Source of the DNA: Gnetum montanum
Taxonomy: Eukaryota > Streptophyta > Gnetopsida > Gnetales > Gnetaceae
Length of the DNA: 64,000 nt
Direction: 5' to 3'
Assembly (NCBI GenBank): GCA_015680685.1
Contig: MNCI01035702.1
Coordinates: 36,417-100,416 of the forward strand
In this document: piece after piece, positions 1 through 10,371 of the stretch
Position numbering within the stretch: position 1 is the stretch's first letter
Layout of the letters: every line of letters begins with the position of its first letter
Notes under the pieces: generated by a model
Databases searched by the model: none
Told to the model about the DNA's origin: nothing
The model's input: the letters and a program-made list of their open reading frames with translations, nothing else
Made by a program: the position numbers and the translations under genes

Positions 1-245
1 CTTCGTATCGTTGTTTACATTCCGTCTACATACCGTTTACGATAACCCCAGCACTAGCCGTAGCTTACGCTCGGGGAAGTCCTTGTTTGATTTGCGTGCA
101 AACCATACAAGGCACTCTGCCTTCGTTCCCTTTTCCAGCTTGTCCTCTAGCGAAGGCAGGGTCCGCTGTGGCTGCCCAACGATCCCTCGGTGTCTGTTTC
201 CCTTCCAGCCTTACACCGACGATTTAAGTCAGTACATTAGGGAAT
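1..245. other. GC- and CpG-rich segment, unassigned
   Basis: Composition differs sharply from the AT-rich DNA that follows. Intact CpGs are frequent, suggesting a younger or less methylation-decayed insertion than the rest of the window. At 117-161 CTGCCTTCG is followed by its complement CGAAGGCAG, a 9-bp stem with a loop of about 25 nt. A reading frame crosses it but shows no recognisable domain. It may be the end of an LTR or another repeat cut off by the window edge. I cannot name it. Confidence 0.35.
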
Positions 246-608
246 GGGAACCTACTAAGAATGTTCAAGAAAATATATCAATGATTAGAGACATCTAATA
301 AGGATTTGTATTACCTTGTTCTTTCTCTAATGTGTGCACCTAATGTAGATTTGAGAAGAACACTTACAAATTTAAGGGTTGATGACTCAAAAAGGATGGA
401 TTAGATCAATGTGTTGACCTAATTCTTAGTGATTCTCTTTGTGTCAAGGGGACAACATGAAGGAGATACAAATGTGTTAATATGAAAAAGAGAGAGAAAT
501 TAGAGGATCTAATATCTCTAGAGGGAGAGTAGTTGTTCTACAAAGAGGTAGTATCTTTGTAAAGGATATCCAAATTGCCAATTGCAAAGGATGCTAATTG
601 TGCTTAGT

Positions 609-667
<59 letters not shown>

Positions 668-972
668 ACATGCTGATTAGATCTCTAATGATCTAGATGA
701 AGGGAATGTTGATTAACCAAAAAGTCAACCTTTTTTTTCTTTAGGAGTATCCTCTTATTTATATGTCAAAAATGCCTAATATAGCATGTAGGAGTGATAC
801 ATATCTTCTTAAAGGTTCTAGAAGGTTCTAAATAGGAGAATTGATGTGTAGTTTAGTTGATGTGAGAATTGATAGTAGACATTAAATGTAGAACTAACGC
901 TAGATGTTGAAAAGTTGGCTAATGTTGAACATTGAAGATGTGATATGTTGTAAAAGTAAAGTTTGATGTTAG
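246..972. other. Flanking DNA without a gene
   Basis: AT-rich sequence left of the outermost element B. It contains a GA microsatellite and no coherent coding signal. Its last part (860-972) resembles in style the DNA right of B (62959-63327), as expected for the two halves of one pre-insertion locus. Confidence 0.5.
612..664. repeat. (AG)n microsatellite
   Basis: An uninterrupted AG dinucleotide run of about 26 units. Confidence 0.97.
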
Positions 973-977
973 ATGTC

Positions 978-2755
978 TAATGAATGGTAGGGTATCCCAA
1001 CACTCCACCATACAAGTCACGAGTGCATGCACGCAACCAAATCATAATCCATGGATGGACAATGTAAGTATGCTAGGAGTTGATAATTGGTTTGTGATCA
1101 TTGTCTTCCCACTTTGAGTTAGTGGAGTTCAAGTGTATTATTTAATTCTCACTAAGACATATGATATGTTGATGTTGTTGAACTTATAATACTCCTAGTT
1201 GCAAATATAATGAAATTGAGATTAAAATATAAGTCTAAGTAATAACAGGAATGTCAATCTAATCTAGCCTATGGTGATGACCATGCTATCCTAGCTTATG
1301 GTATGCATCTTGGGCTTATGTAATCATTACTAGGATTATTGATGAGCGGCAAGGTACCCCTACATCCAACCATATGAATCACGAGCGTTCACGTGTGACC
1401 TGGTCGAGTTTTGAAGACTGCAGGCACTTACGTACATAGAATTCTAACTAGAAAAACCTAAGTTTAGAATAGTCATTATCCTCTCAACCTCACTTGTGAC
1501 ATTCTCACATGATGGTTAAGTGAGACTGAGGCATATGATTTTTATGTGTTTTCTTCTTATCTTTAACGTCTAATTCTTCTAGCGTAGGGAATGAAAGACT
1601 ACCTAATTTTACGATTGCTCTACTCTACTGCTTAACTATCCCTAGCATAAACAACCGATCCCATCCTCTATGCACATCCTGAGCATGTCCAAACCACTAC
1701 TGGGTTGCTAGACATTAGGCGTCACTAGGTTGCCAAGTGTCAGATATATGTTCGAGATGGTCATGCTTATGGTTCTCATAAACTATAACAAGGACTGGAA
1801 CTATAAAGTGATAATCATCATAAAAACTTCTAAAATTATTAAAATATTAAAACATTTTAATGCTTAAGTAGTTTAATCCAAATTCTACAAGGAATGTTCA
1901 AAAAGCTCATCTTTATTATTGGTCACGCCAATGGCTCAGGTACATTAGTGCTCGAATAAAGATCCATACACTATTCAAACTCCTACTACGGGTACTTGGG
2001 AAATATTCTAAATTTCATGGAGGAAAATTGTAAGATCTTTACTACAATTTGAATAAGAGATGCCATAAATGTGGCAGCTGCATGGATATTTATAGCAAGA
2101 AATGGACTCTACATCAATGAGGCCACATCAATGCTTGAAAAGATGTGTTGATGGGGTCACGTCGATGTAGCTGTGTTAACAAGGCTTCGTCGATGCGGCC
2201 TAGTTGACGCAGCGACTGAATGCTTCATCAATTATTAAGTGAGTTCACTACTGAGCAAATCCATTGAGACCACTATTGGATTACCAAATGATTACATTTA
2301 ATGCTTGAAACTAGTCATACTCATTCCACCTTAGTAATAAACATGAAGAATAAAGTACTTTCAAAATGTAAAGAGCTAAGCTAAAGTAAATATGAAAATT
2401 AAGCTAGGTAAGAAATTATCTAAGTAAAACAAAAGAACTAAGTGGATGCTACAATGATGAAAAGCAATCTCAATCTTTATTGCCAGACATGAATTGTGTC
2501 AAAGTACAACCCACTTGAATAAAAGCTCCATACAACTACTCAACACCATATTGTGGGCATTCACTCTATCATTAACTATGAAAACAAACTACAAGAGTCT
2601 AGCTAAGGATGCAATGAATTTATTGTTGTTGGTGTGATCTTGTGTTAGTATTTACAGGGTTGCATAGCTCTCAATACATCACATCAATGATGATATAGGA
2701 TGAGCTATGATATCATAGATGTGATATCATGCTTGTGAAAAAATTAGATTTATCA
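978..2755 (-). repeat. B 3' LTR, split by solo LTR S1
   Basis: It matches 62044-62953 along its length (shared GGTAGGGTATCCCAA start and GATATCATGCTTG near the end). Without S1 and one TSD copy it is about 880 bp, against 910 bp for its partner. On the plus strand it begins TAATGAATGG where the partner has TGATGAGTGG, so the terminal dinucleotide has decayed. It ends TTTATCA against TTTATTA. Confidence 0.9.
1340..2230 (-). mobile_element. Solo LTR S1 (family S)
   Basis: An 891-bp TG...CA unit with TSD ATTAT at 1335-1339 and 2231-2235. The sister LTR of B at 62400 shows the uninterrupted site. Its reverse complement aligns end to end with S2 (39843-40742). Both begin TGATGAAG and end CCGCTCATCA, so the six-base ends TGATGA/TCATCA are inverted. 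A TATAAATA box lies at 2077-2084 on the minus strand. There is no internal region, PBS or PPT, as expected after LTR-LTR recombination. The superfamily is unknown. Confidence 0.9.
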
Positions 2756-2765
2756 TACCTCCATG
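2756..2765 (-). other. B polypurine tract
   Basis: On the minus strand the sequence CATGGAGGTA abuts the start of the 3' LTR (TGATAAATC). A purine-rich primer for plus-strand synthesis is expected exactly here. Confidence 0.65.
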
Positions 2766-2901
2766 ATTGATTGGGAAATCATCCTCGAGTTAAAATAAAA
2801 TGAGAATAGAGTCCATTACAAAATTAGAAGGTAGAATCAAACTTAACATGACTAACTTTATACATGACTTTGAATGCCACATTGTGGTTCAAGTGGTCGT
2901 T

Positions 2902-3665
2902 TTACAAAATTATCATGGATAGCATGATGGACACATTTAATAATAAAAAGACAAAACAAAACAAAATAAGATTTAATAGCTTGATGTAGCCTCTATGTTC
3001 TTGGTAGTGGTGGCTCCTCCATCGACTTCTTTCCCTTATTGTTAGGCTTCTAGAATTCATATTGGTTGAGGAGAGCTTGAAGCTTTTCTTCTTTTGAATA
3101 GGGATCATGTACCATCCATGCAACTTTAGCAATGTTGCATGGCATCAATACATCCCATGGACATGGTAGTTGTGGGAACATCTTATTAGCTTTTATATAC
3201 CAAGTTACAAACTGCCTTCTTTCCTCTTCAAAGGCCTTGGACACATTTCTTAGTTGTTGATAATTTGTCATTTGACATGCTAGGTTTGTTGCAAAATCTT
3301 TCTATCCTTGGTAGCTAGTATTAATAATTTCTAACTCAAAGTTTGCTTTATGTAACTTCTGTTGGACATCCTTTTGATCTACAAACTCTCTTTCATACAT
3401 TGCATAGATTATCGTTACCTATTGCTCAAGCTCATTTCTAGGTCTTCCCGTTGTCAACATGGCTAGATTAGCATACTAGAGGTTTGCTAATCCCATGTAC
3501 TCTATTAGATCTTCTATTTGTAGGTCTTTATTCACTTTAGTTTGGTGGACATGGTTAAGGCTATCTAGAATGAGCTACTAATTTGATGTTTGAGCTATGA
3601 TCAAATTGATTTTAGGCTTTGCCATTTGGATATCCTTCTCATTAATCTTCTTATACATTCCCACC
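2902..3665 (-). pseudogene. B ORF3, C-terminal part (continues from 8267)
   Basis: After removal of E and one TSD copy this joins the minus-strand frame ending at 8267. Reading runs almost continuously from about 3650 to 3050 with three or four in-frame stops. It is rich in charged helical sequence (EEERRQFVTWYIKANKMF) and ends in a basic stretch. One stop replaces an expected Trp codon (YQG-stop-KDF). This is compared in the findings with WKDY in the antisense genes of C and D. It occupies the env-like/ORF3 position of Athila-type elements. The function is unknown. I see no signal peptide or membrane anchor. Confidence 0.6.
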
Positions 3666-3670
3666 TAGTC

Positions 3671-4365
3671 TGATGTGAATATCAAATATGCCAAAGTAAC
3701 ATCTCTTCATTGATGGGATCTTTCCCTAGAGTTTTGGCATGTTAGGGAGTGTTTTGGGTTATTTTGATGACTTTAGGGTGTTCCAGAGGCTATGTGGACA
3801 TTTTTGGAGGTGTCTAGAGGTTCCTGGCCTCAAAATAAGCATGTTTGTATTTTGGCCTTACAGAAAAGACATCCCATCTATGTTGCAAACATCTTTGCTG
3901 AGAAGTTCCACATGATTTGAAGACGTCTACTTTGAGACCTCTACACTTATGAAAGATGTCTACTATTTCTTGTAGACGTCTCCTATGGATTTTAATGGAC
4001 ATTAAATTAAATGATAAATTAGAGTGAAGATGAAGAGATGTGTGAAAAAGATATAAATAGACTCCATGTATCTCCAATTTGATTAAGAGAGTCTAGGAGA
4101 GAGAGAGGTAAGTGAGAGAAGAGTAAAAAGAGATAGAGTCTTGGCAAGGTGCTTTGATGATCATCCTTATGTGTGTGATTGCTTTGATTAAGTGTGTGAG
4201 AGTTGGATTGAATCTCTTATCTCTCCTTAGAAATTGTGCTTTCTCTCATATGTAAATTCTCAATTTGAGCAAGAATAAACTTTCAGTTTCCTTTTCCTAT
4301 TCAAATTTGCTATTTTGGGACTTTTAGAGAGCTTGGATTGTGGAATCCATGGGAGCTCCTCATCA
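3671..4365 (+). repeat. E 5' LTR
   Basis: A 695-bp TG...CA repeat with TATAAATAG at 4052-4060. AGACGTCT palindromes lie at 3921-3928 and 3974-3981, with decayed AGATGTCT/AGACATCT variants around them. It aligns throughout with 7531-8261. Confidence 0.93.
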
Positions 4366-4368
4366 AAT

Positions 4369-4383
4369 TGATATCAGAGTAGC
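4369..4383 (+). other. E primer binding site (initiator Met tRNA type)
   Basis: TGATATCAGAGTAGC starts three bases after the LTR. It matches the common plant PBS TGGTATCAGAGC with a G to A change and a small insertion. Confidence 0.75.
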
Positions 4384-4725
4384 TTGGAATTGAATACAAT
4401 TGCATTCAAGTGGATAATTCTCATCTAAATTACAAAGAATCACTTTGAATTCTCAAGCTTGGATGAATTCTCTCTTACTAGTTGTTCTACTCATCCTAGG
4501 GTTTAAAAATTTCTTATTGATCCATAAGTTTACCATATCTTTCAAGAATTAGAAGATAATTGTGAAATTGAACATTGATTGGCTTGTAATTACTAGGGTT
4601 TGAAGAGCTTATGCTTATTTCTCTTAAGATTTGAGAATTTCTTATCTCATTTCTTGAGAAATCTTGGAAATTTCACCTTTCTTTGTAGAATTTTGTGAAA
4701 ATTACCTTTTAGATCAATTTTCATC

Positions 4726-6167
4726 ATGCCTTCAAAAAAGAAGAAAGTTCAAGCTTTGTCAAGAGACATGGATGACATGGGAAATCCTCTCAAGCTCATT
4801 GTTGAGAAAATTGAAAAGCTTGGAGAGAACAAAGGACCTGCTACTTCATGAAAAGCATTCAAGAAAGGGTACAAGTCATGCAACTCCTCACCAAGACATT
4901 CATTAGTGCCATTCCTTGAAGATGATATTCCTTTTTAAGATGAATTTTATGGAGAAGGAAAAGCTCAAGATGATGTTTTTCTTCATGCTCCTAGTGCTAA
5001 AAATAAGTCTTAAGGCTTTATTTTTCCTAGAAAAGGAACAAATTCCTTTTAATCCTCATAGGAAGCAAGGCAAAGGAATTGAAGTCACTCCTACAAAAGC
5101 TTTTAGACATGCTTTAAGGATGCCTCATGTTGAAGTCAAATTCTTCAATGATGTGGAAGGAACTGAATCTTTTCTCTCTTGGCTAAGAATGATTAACAAG
5201 TACTTTGAACTTCAAGATGTGGAAAATCATCAAAAGGTGTCTTTTGCTGAAACCAAATTGGAAGGCATAGCACTTGTATGGTGGGAGTAGGAAAGTCATT
5301 CTTAAAAGGTGAACAATGGTACTCCTGTCAAGAATTGTTCTTTAATGTAGTTCATGCTCAAGCAAAAATTTGAGAAGACTTATTATAGATAAGAGGCCAT
5401 TTAAAAATTGAAGTACCTAGGCAAGGTCATAAGAGTATGAAGGACTACTACATGGAATTTTGTAAGGCTTTCCAACTTGCAAAAATTCATTAGGATGATT
5501 ATGAACAAAAATCTAACTTTTAAGGAGGTCTTAAAAGGGAGCATCAACAAGAGCTAACCTTCTATGAGCCCCAAACATTGGATGAGGCTTTTGAATTAGC
5601 TCTTAAGGCTAAAAGAAACTTCAAGGCTATACTAGAGGTCTTAAATCTTCTATGGGAAAGAACTCCAAAGCTTTTGAAAGTGAGAAAGAAGCCAAGGAGA
5701 ATGGAAATGCTAAGAAAGACACCAATGGAAAGCAAGATAAGTGTGACGAGGGCAAAGACTCCAAGAGACTACTCTAAGTATGGAAAGGATTGCCTCCAAC
5801 CTTCAATGCTTTAATTATGGTAAAAAGGGACATAAACAATGGAAGTGTAATAAGCCAAAGGTTTCTAAGAGAAAGGAACTCCAAATCTTAGAAAAGGAAG
5901 AATCCTCCAATGAAGTTAGATCTCTTGTGATTGAAGATGCAATAGAAATTAATTCTTACATTTTTATGGAAAATGTAAATGTTAATCAAGGAAATGAGGA
6001 ACAAGAAAGATTTGATGAAGTAGAGATTAACGAGAAAATAAGTTCTCAAGTATCTCTTATTAGCCAAAGGAGTGGTCAATACTCCAAGGTTTCAAGGAAG
6101 GAAACTAAGGACTTCATCAAAGGGACCAAAAGATCTTTAAGGTCCAAGATGATGTATGCTACTAATT
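4726..6167 (+). pseudogene. gag: E gag polyprotein, broken
   Basis: The start is a Met followed by a lysine-rich segment (MPSKKKKVQALSRDMDDMG). A retrotransposon Gag capsid-like region follows at about 5100-5290 (FLSWLRMINKYFELQ ... LEGIALVWWE) and continues, with stops, to about 5600. A zinc knuckle lies at 5808-5850 (CFNYGKKGHKQWKC). Its second cysteine is replaced by tyrosine, so zinc binding is probably lost. A basic and then acidic tail follows. Gag packages element RNA. Several stops and frameshifts break it. Confidence 0.8.
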
Positions 6168-6438
6168 AAGAAGCATTCCTATCTCATGAGTCATGGGAGG
6201 TGAAGGATCCAAGCCAAAGGAGTAGTAAGGATTTTGAATTTCACCAAGAAGGATTAAGAGCATTACTAGAAGTTATGATTCTCATACTTTTTGCAATTGT
6301 TCTATACCTTATGGTAAGGGAAAGGAGATTCTAAGCCAAGTTGAGGCTATCTCATGGGAGATAGAAGAGTCTTCTTGCTAAGGTCTATGGAAGAATGATT
6401 ACTTTAATAATGTTTTTGATGAATCTTATGTTAAGTCC

Positions 6439-7190
6439 ATGGAGGAGAGTTTACCTTTTAAGTTGGTACCTCCAAAATGGGATGAAGAGGTTATTGATGA
6501 TTCCTTTAATGAGGTGAAGCCATTGGAATTGGGAACTCCTATTTGGGATCTTGAACCTTTAAGCTTTAATGAGATTGGACAACCACATGTTAAAGATCAA
6601 GTTAAACCAAAATTGGATTAGAGAAGCCATGAAAAGGTAAGTGTGAGATTTACCTTGAAAATGGTAGCAATGTCTCTCATGTTGAAGCTAGTGAAATGGA
6701 TGCTAGGTTTTCACTTCAGCTTGTTAGTGGTTTGTTCAATTGTGATGATGAGGATCATGATCATTGTGATGCAATTGTGAGTCATGTTGAAAATGATGAG
6801 AGCAATGTGACTTTTAATGCCATTGTTACTAAGAGAAAGACTAATAATGGAAATTTGTTTGATGATGATGGCTATTGAAATAGTCATTGTTAGAAGATAA
6901 TTATTGATGTTAGTGAACACGTTGATAATGATATGATTTTCCAGAATTTGGAGATGCTCACTATGAGTTATGATAATAATAAATTTGGAAAATGTATTGA
7001 AGAACTTGATTTTCTTGGCTATGAAATGGATTAGCAGCATGAAAACAATCCAATTTATTGTGTTGCTAATGGTGAAAGGGAGCTAGATGATAGCCTTCCA
7101 AACACCAAGAAGAAGAAGGTGAAGAAGAGGAAAAAGAAGGAAAGAAAGGAAGTTGGTTTAAGAAGATCTAATCCTTTTGAATTTCCTTAA
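6439..7190 (+). pseudogene. E post-gag acidic ORF, unknown
   Basis: Two 60-codon frames, at 6439-6621 and 6696-6878, encode acidic sequence (PPKWDEEVIDDSF; NCDDEDHDHCDAIV). A third stretch near 7100-7190 encodes a lysine-rich run ending RRSNPFEFP. They may be fragments of one acidic-then-basic protein or of a degraded protease region, but I see no DSG/DTG motif. It lies between gag and the 3' LTR, where pol would be. Confidence 0.4.
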
Positions 7191-7328
7191 TTCTCTTTTG
7201 TTGCAGGTCATGGAAGAGAAACATGGGATTTGGTGCTCTCAAAATGGAAACATGGTAAAGCCTTTGAGGGCAAAGGCCATATCCACTCTTCTTTCATGAA
7301 TTTCTCCTTTGTGATGTAAGCACAAAAT

Positions 7329-7363
7329 TGTGTGTGTGTGTGTGTGTGTGTTTTTTTTTTTTT
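7329..7363. repeat. (TG)n microsatellite plus T run
   Basis: About eleven TG units followed directly by 13-14 T, inside element E. Confidence 0.95.
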
Positions 7364-7513
7364 GAAATAATTTTGGGTGGTAGAGACAAAATGTTGTGAG
7401 CTCTAACCATTCCATGTGTGTTATGCTTTGGTTTGTGTGTGAATCATGGCCTATGTGAGGGGGCAATAGCTATTCCAAATGTAAAGGCATCTTGAGTAGA
7501 AATCAAGAGTCTT

Positions 7514-7530
7514 TTGAAGGAGGAGGGTGC
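7514..7530 (+). other. E polypurine tract
   Basis: GAAGGAGGAGGGTGC abuts the TGATGTGG start of the 3' LTR. Confidence 0.8.
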
Positions 7531-8261
7531 TGATGTGGACATCAAATAGGACAAAGTAACATCTCTCCATCAATGGAATCTTTTCCTAAAGTTTTGGCAT
7601 GTTTGGCAGTGTTTTGGGGCTATTTTGATGACTTTAGAGTGTTCTAGAGGCTATGGGGACTTGTTTGGAGTTGTTTTGAGTTTCCAGGTCTTGAAACAAA
7701 CATCTTTGTATTTTGGCCTTGTAGAAGAGACCTCCCATCTATAAGTGAGACATCCCATTTGCATTGTAGATGTCTCTATTGAGATGTCCCACATGATTTG
7801 AAGACGTCTACTTTAAGACCTTTGCATTTGGGAAAGATGTCTTCTATTTCTCGTAGACATCTCCCACAAATTTTAACGGACATTAAATTGAATGATAAAT
7901 TAGAGGGAAGATAAAGAGACTAGAGGAACAAAGATATAAATAGACTCCTTGTGACTTAAATTTAATCAAAAGAGTCAAATGAGTCTAGAAAGAGAGAGAG
8001 AGGTAAGGAAGAGAAGAGTAGAGAGAGATAGAGTCTTAGCAAAGTGCCTTGATGATCATCCTTATGTGTGTGATTGCTTTGATTGAGTGTGTGAGAGTTG
8101 GATTGAATCTCTTGTCTATCCTTGGGAATTGTGCTTCCTCTCATATGTAAATTCTCAATTTGAGTAAGAATAAAGCTTTCATTTTTCTTTTCTTGTTCAA
8201 ATTTTCTATTTTGTAACTTTGAGAGAGCTTAGATGGTGGAATCCATGGAAGCTCCTCATCA
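7531..8261 (+). repeat. E 3' LTR
   Basis: A 731-bp partner of 3671-4365 with small indels. It keeps one intact AGACGTCT (7802-7809) and ends GCTCCTCATCA, as does the 5' LTR. Confidence 0.93.
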
Positions 8262-8266
8262 TAGTC

Positions 8267-10371
8267 CCTAAAGTGTTGAAATTTTTGTGCTTTTTGACCT
8301 CATTTTGCCACACACTTATTTCAATTACTGACTTTTGATGGATTATGTGAACTTCTTCCATTGATAATGTTTTATTCTCTTAACCCAATTTGTTCATATC
8401 TTAGTTGATTATAATATATTGTTCTCATAGTTGATGAATACTTTCCTCGATAACATTCTTCTGCTTTTCAATGTCAGTCAACCTTATGTTGTTTGTAGCA
8501 AGATTTTTATTCTCTTCTTCCAAGGCAATGATGGCTTTGACATGTGTGTAGTAGGTTCTTGATTTAGCCACAAATGTGTTTCACATAGCCTTTTCCTTCT
8601 CCATTTCAACTTGAATATTCTAGCCTATCAGTTGCCTAACTTGATCAGTTCTAAAGGCTTCTAGCTAATTTGGGCCTACATATTGTGCAGGGTCTCTTTT
8701 CTCTACTCTTAAAGTTGCTAATTTAGACTATAGCCTCTGCACTTTGTTCTTTGCATGCTCTACCCTTGTTTCTACCATGATCAACTTTCCCTTGGTTGTA
8801 ACTAGATCATTCTACACTACTGTGATATCATTGGGGATATCAACAAGATTTTGCATAACTTGCCCTATCTGTAGTAGTTAATTAAGGACATCTTCATGCT
8901 TTGTTAGGGTCATGGACATTTTGGCTAACATTTGAACATCTCTGGCTCTAGAAATATTTGTCATTGGTACAACAAGAACATTAAAGAATTGTTTGATATG
9001 GTTGATGATAACCTCGAGTGCTCTTGTTGCATCCTAATGTTGCATGACCACCACTGTGGCTCCTTCTCCAATTTCTAACATTACTTGGAATGATGCAGCG
9101 TTCCCTAAGCTTTTTTGTGTCTATTCATTATTCCTTCCTACTTGTAAAGGTACCTACCCACTAGTAGGTCCTATGGATATCGTAAGCCTTACAGAGTTAT
9201 CACTTACTCGGTATGGGGTAGAACCTTCCCTTGCTTCCCAGCTTATGATTTCTACAATTTATTACAGGTGACTCATCGAAGGTTTGTAGTCTTATTGTGG
9301 TAGTGGAGGTTATTGTTCAAGCCTATTACTAGTAGGTGTTGACCCACTGGGTCCTGCTTGTTACAACTATCTTGTTGTTAAAATGTTACCTATGGGTGTA
9401 GAACTTGATGCTTCCTTAGTGGTTGCTAACTATTCCAGTTGATCCTTCTTGGGTGGCACTAGCTTAGACATCTCTGCATAGGATGCATTCTTAGCTTTCC
9501 TTAGAACATCATTTATGTAGCCTAGGATCCTCTCTTTCTTACACAACTTTCTAATTAGGCAAGGGAATGGTAATGTGAGTTTCCCTACCTTCTTCTCCAT
9601 GAACCTTCTTTGGATCTCTAGGAAGAGCAAATGGGCTATGTTGGCATTGAATTTTTCCATTAGGATTACACTTTATCTTATTACATACATAGAGATTATA
9701 TTAAGTATCTTAGTTGGGAATAGGTGATAAGTTTTGATCTTGAAATAAATCTTTTCCTTAGTAGTTAACTTGTTGTAATCCTTTTCCTCTTTCCCATAGG
9801 CTCTCTACAATCATAACTTCTTTGTATATGTGTTGGATCTTGTGGATATTGGTGCTACATTGGCTCCAACATTAGGAATGTTAAGTGCCTTGGTATTAAC
9901 TTCAACATAATACGACACCAAGACTTCCTTAATCTTTATAGTAACATCATCCTGTTTATTCTTCCAAAACTAGTACACCTCTCCTAGGAACCATTCTTCG
10001 TTGCTTGACAAGGTTGACCATAAAGGAGAGGCTTAGAGTTGTGCTTTGATAGCTTCAAAAGAAAACTCCATGAATGGTCCAAAATTCAATTCCACAATGA
10101 TTGTGAACATGATGGAATTTTCCTAGATCTTGGAGACACTCAACTGACAATGTGAGGCATTGTTCTTGTTTAGGAGTTGGTAGTGGCTCTACCTTAGCTT
10201 GTACAGATTGTTTGGTAGCAAGATTTTGTTGATGGATACTAAAGGATTAGGCCTCCTGCTCTTCTTGTTCTACTTGTAGGGTGTGTTCTCTATCTTGCCC
10301 TCTTCCTTGACCTCTTGGCCTCTTGTTTCCAGCCGTGAGGGTCCCTTTACTATAGGTCTCTTTGGAGCCAT
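8267..10371 (-). pseudogene. B ORF3 (env-like position), N-terminal and middle part
   Basis: The likely start is the ATG at 10371 (MAPKRPIVKGPSRLETR, basic). At 9660-9430 a clean 76-codon stretch contains LTLPFPCLIRKLCKKERI. This style is seen in the plant-transposon protein domain found next to Athila/Tat pol genes. The domain assignment is by recall. A Ser/Pro-rich linker follows (about 9400-9300), then a long charged region likely to form a coiled coil (8960-8330). The frame continues at 3665 beyond E. Many stops are present. It lies on the same strand as pol, downstream of integrase. No function can be assigned. Confidence 0.55.

Larger units (their letters stand above)
3671..8261 (+). 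mobile_element. Element E: gag-only, non-autonomous LTR retrotransposon
   Basis: LTRs 3671-4365 and 7531-8261 are bounded by the TSD TAGTC (3666-3670 and 8262-8266). A PBS resembling the initiator-Met tRNA complement follows the 5' LTR. The purine tract GAAGGAGGAGGG precedes the 3' LTR. The 3.2-kb interior holds a gag with a zinc knuckle and an acidic downstream frame. I find no protease, RT, RNase H or integrase, so mobilisation would depend on another element. It interrupts ORF3 of B. Its LTRs are recognisably related to those of A and G. Confidence 0.9.

Noticed and set aside
11-298. 95-codon plus-strand frame at the left edge
   Set aside because: It has no domain and an odd Ser/Arg/Pro composition. 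It crosses a composition boundary, so it is more likely non-coding.
6711-7040. 109-codon minus-strand frame in E, rich in Ile
   Set aside because: It is a shadow of the acidic Asp/Asn-rich plus-strand frame.
2902-10371. Calling ORF3 of B a viral envelope gene
   Set aside because: I see no signal peptide, fusion peptide or membrane anchor. Only its position is env-like.
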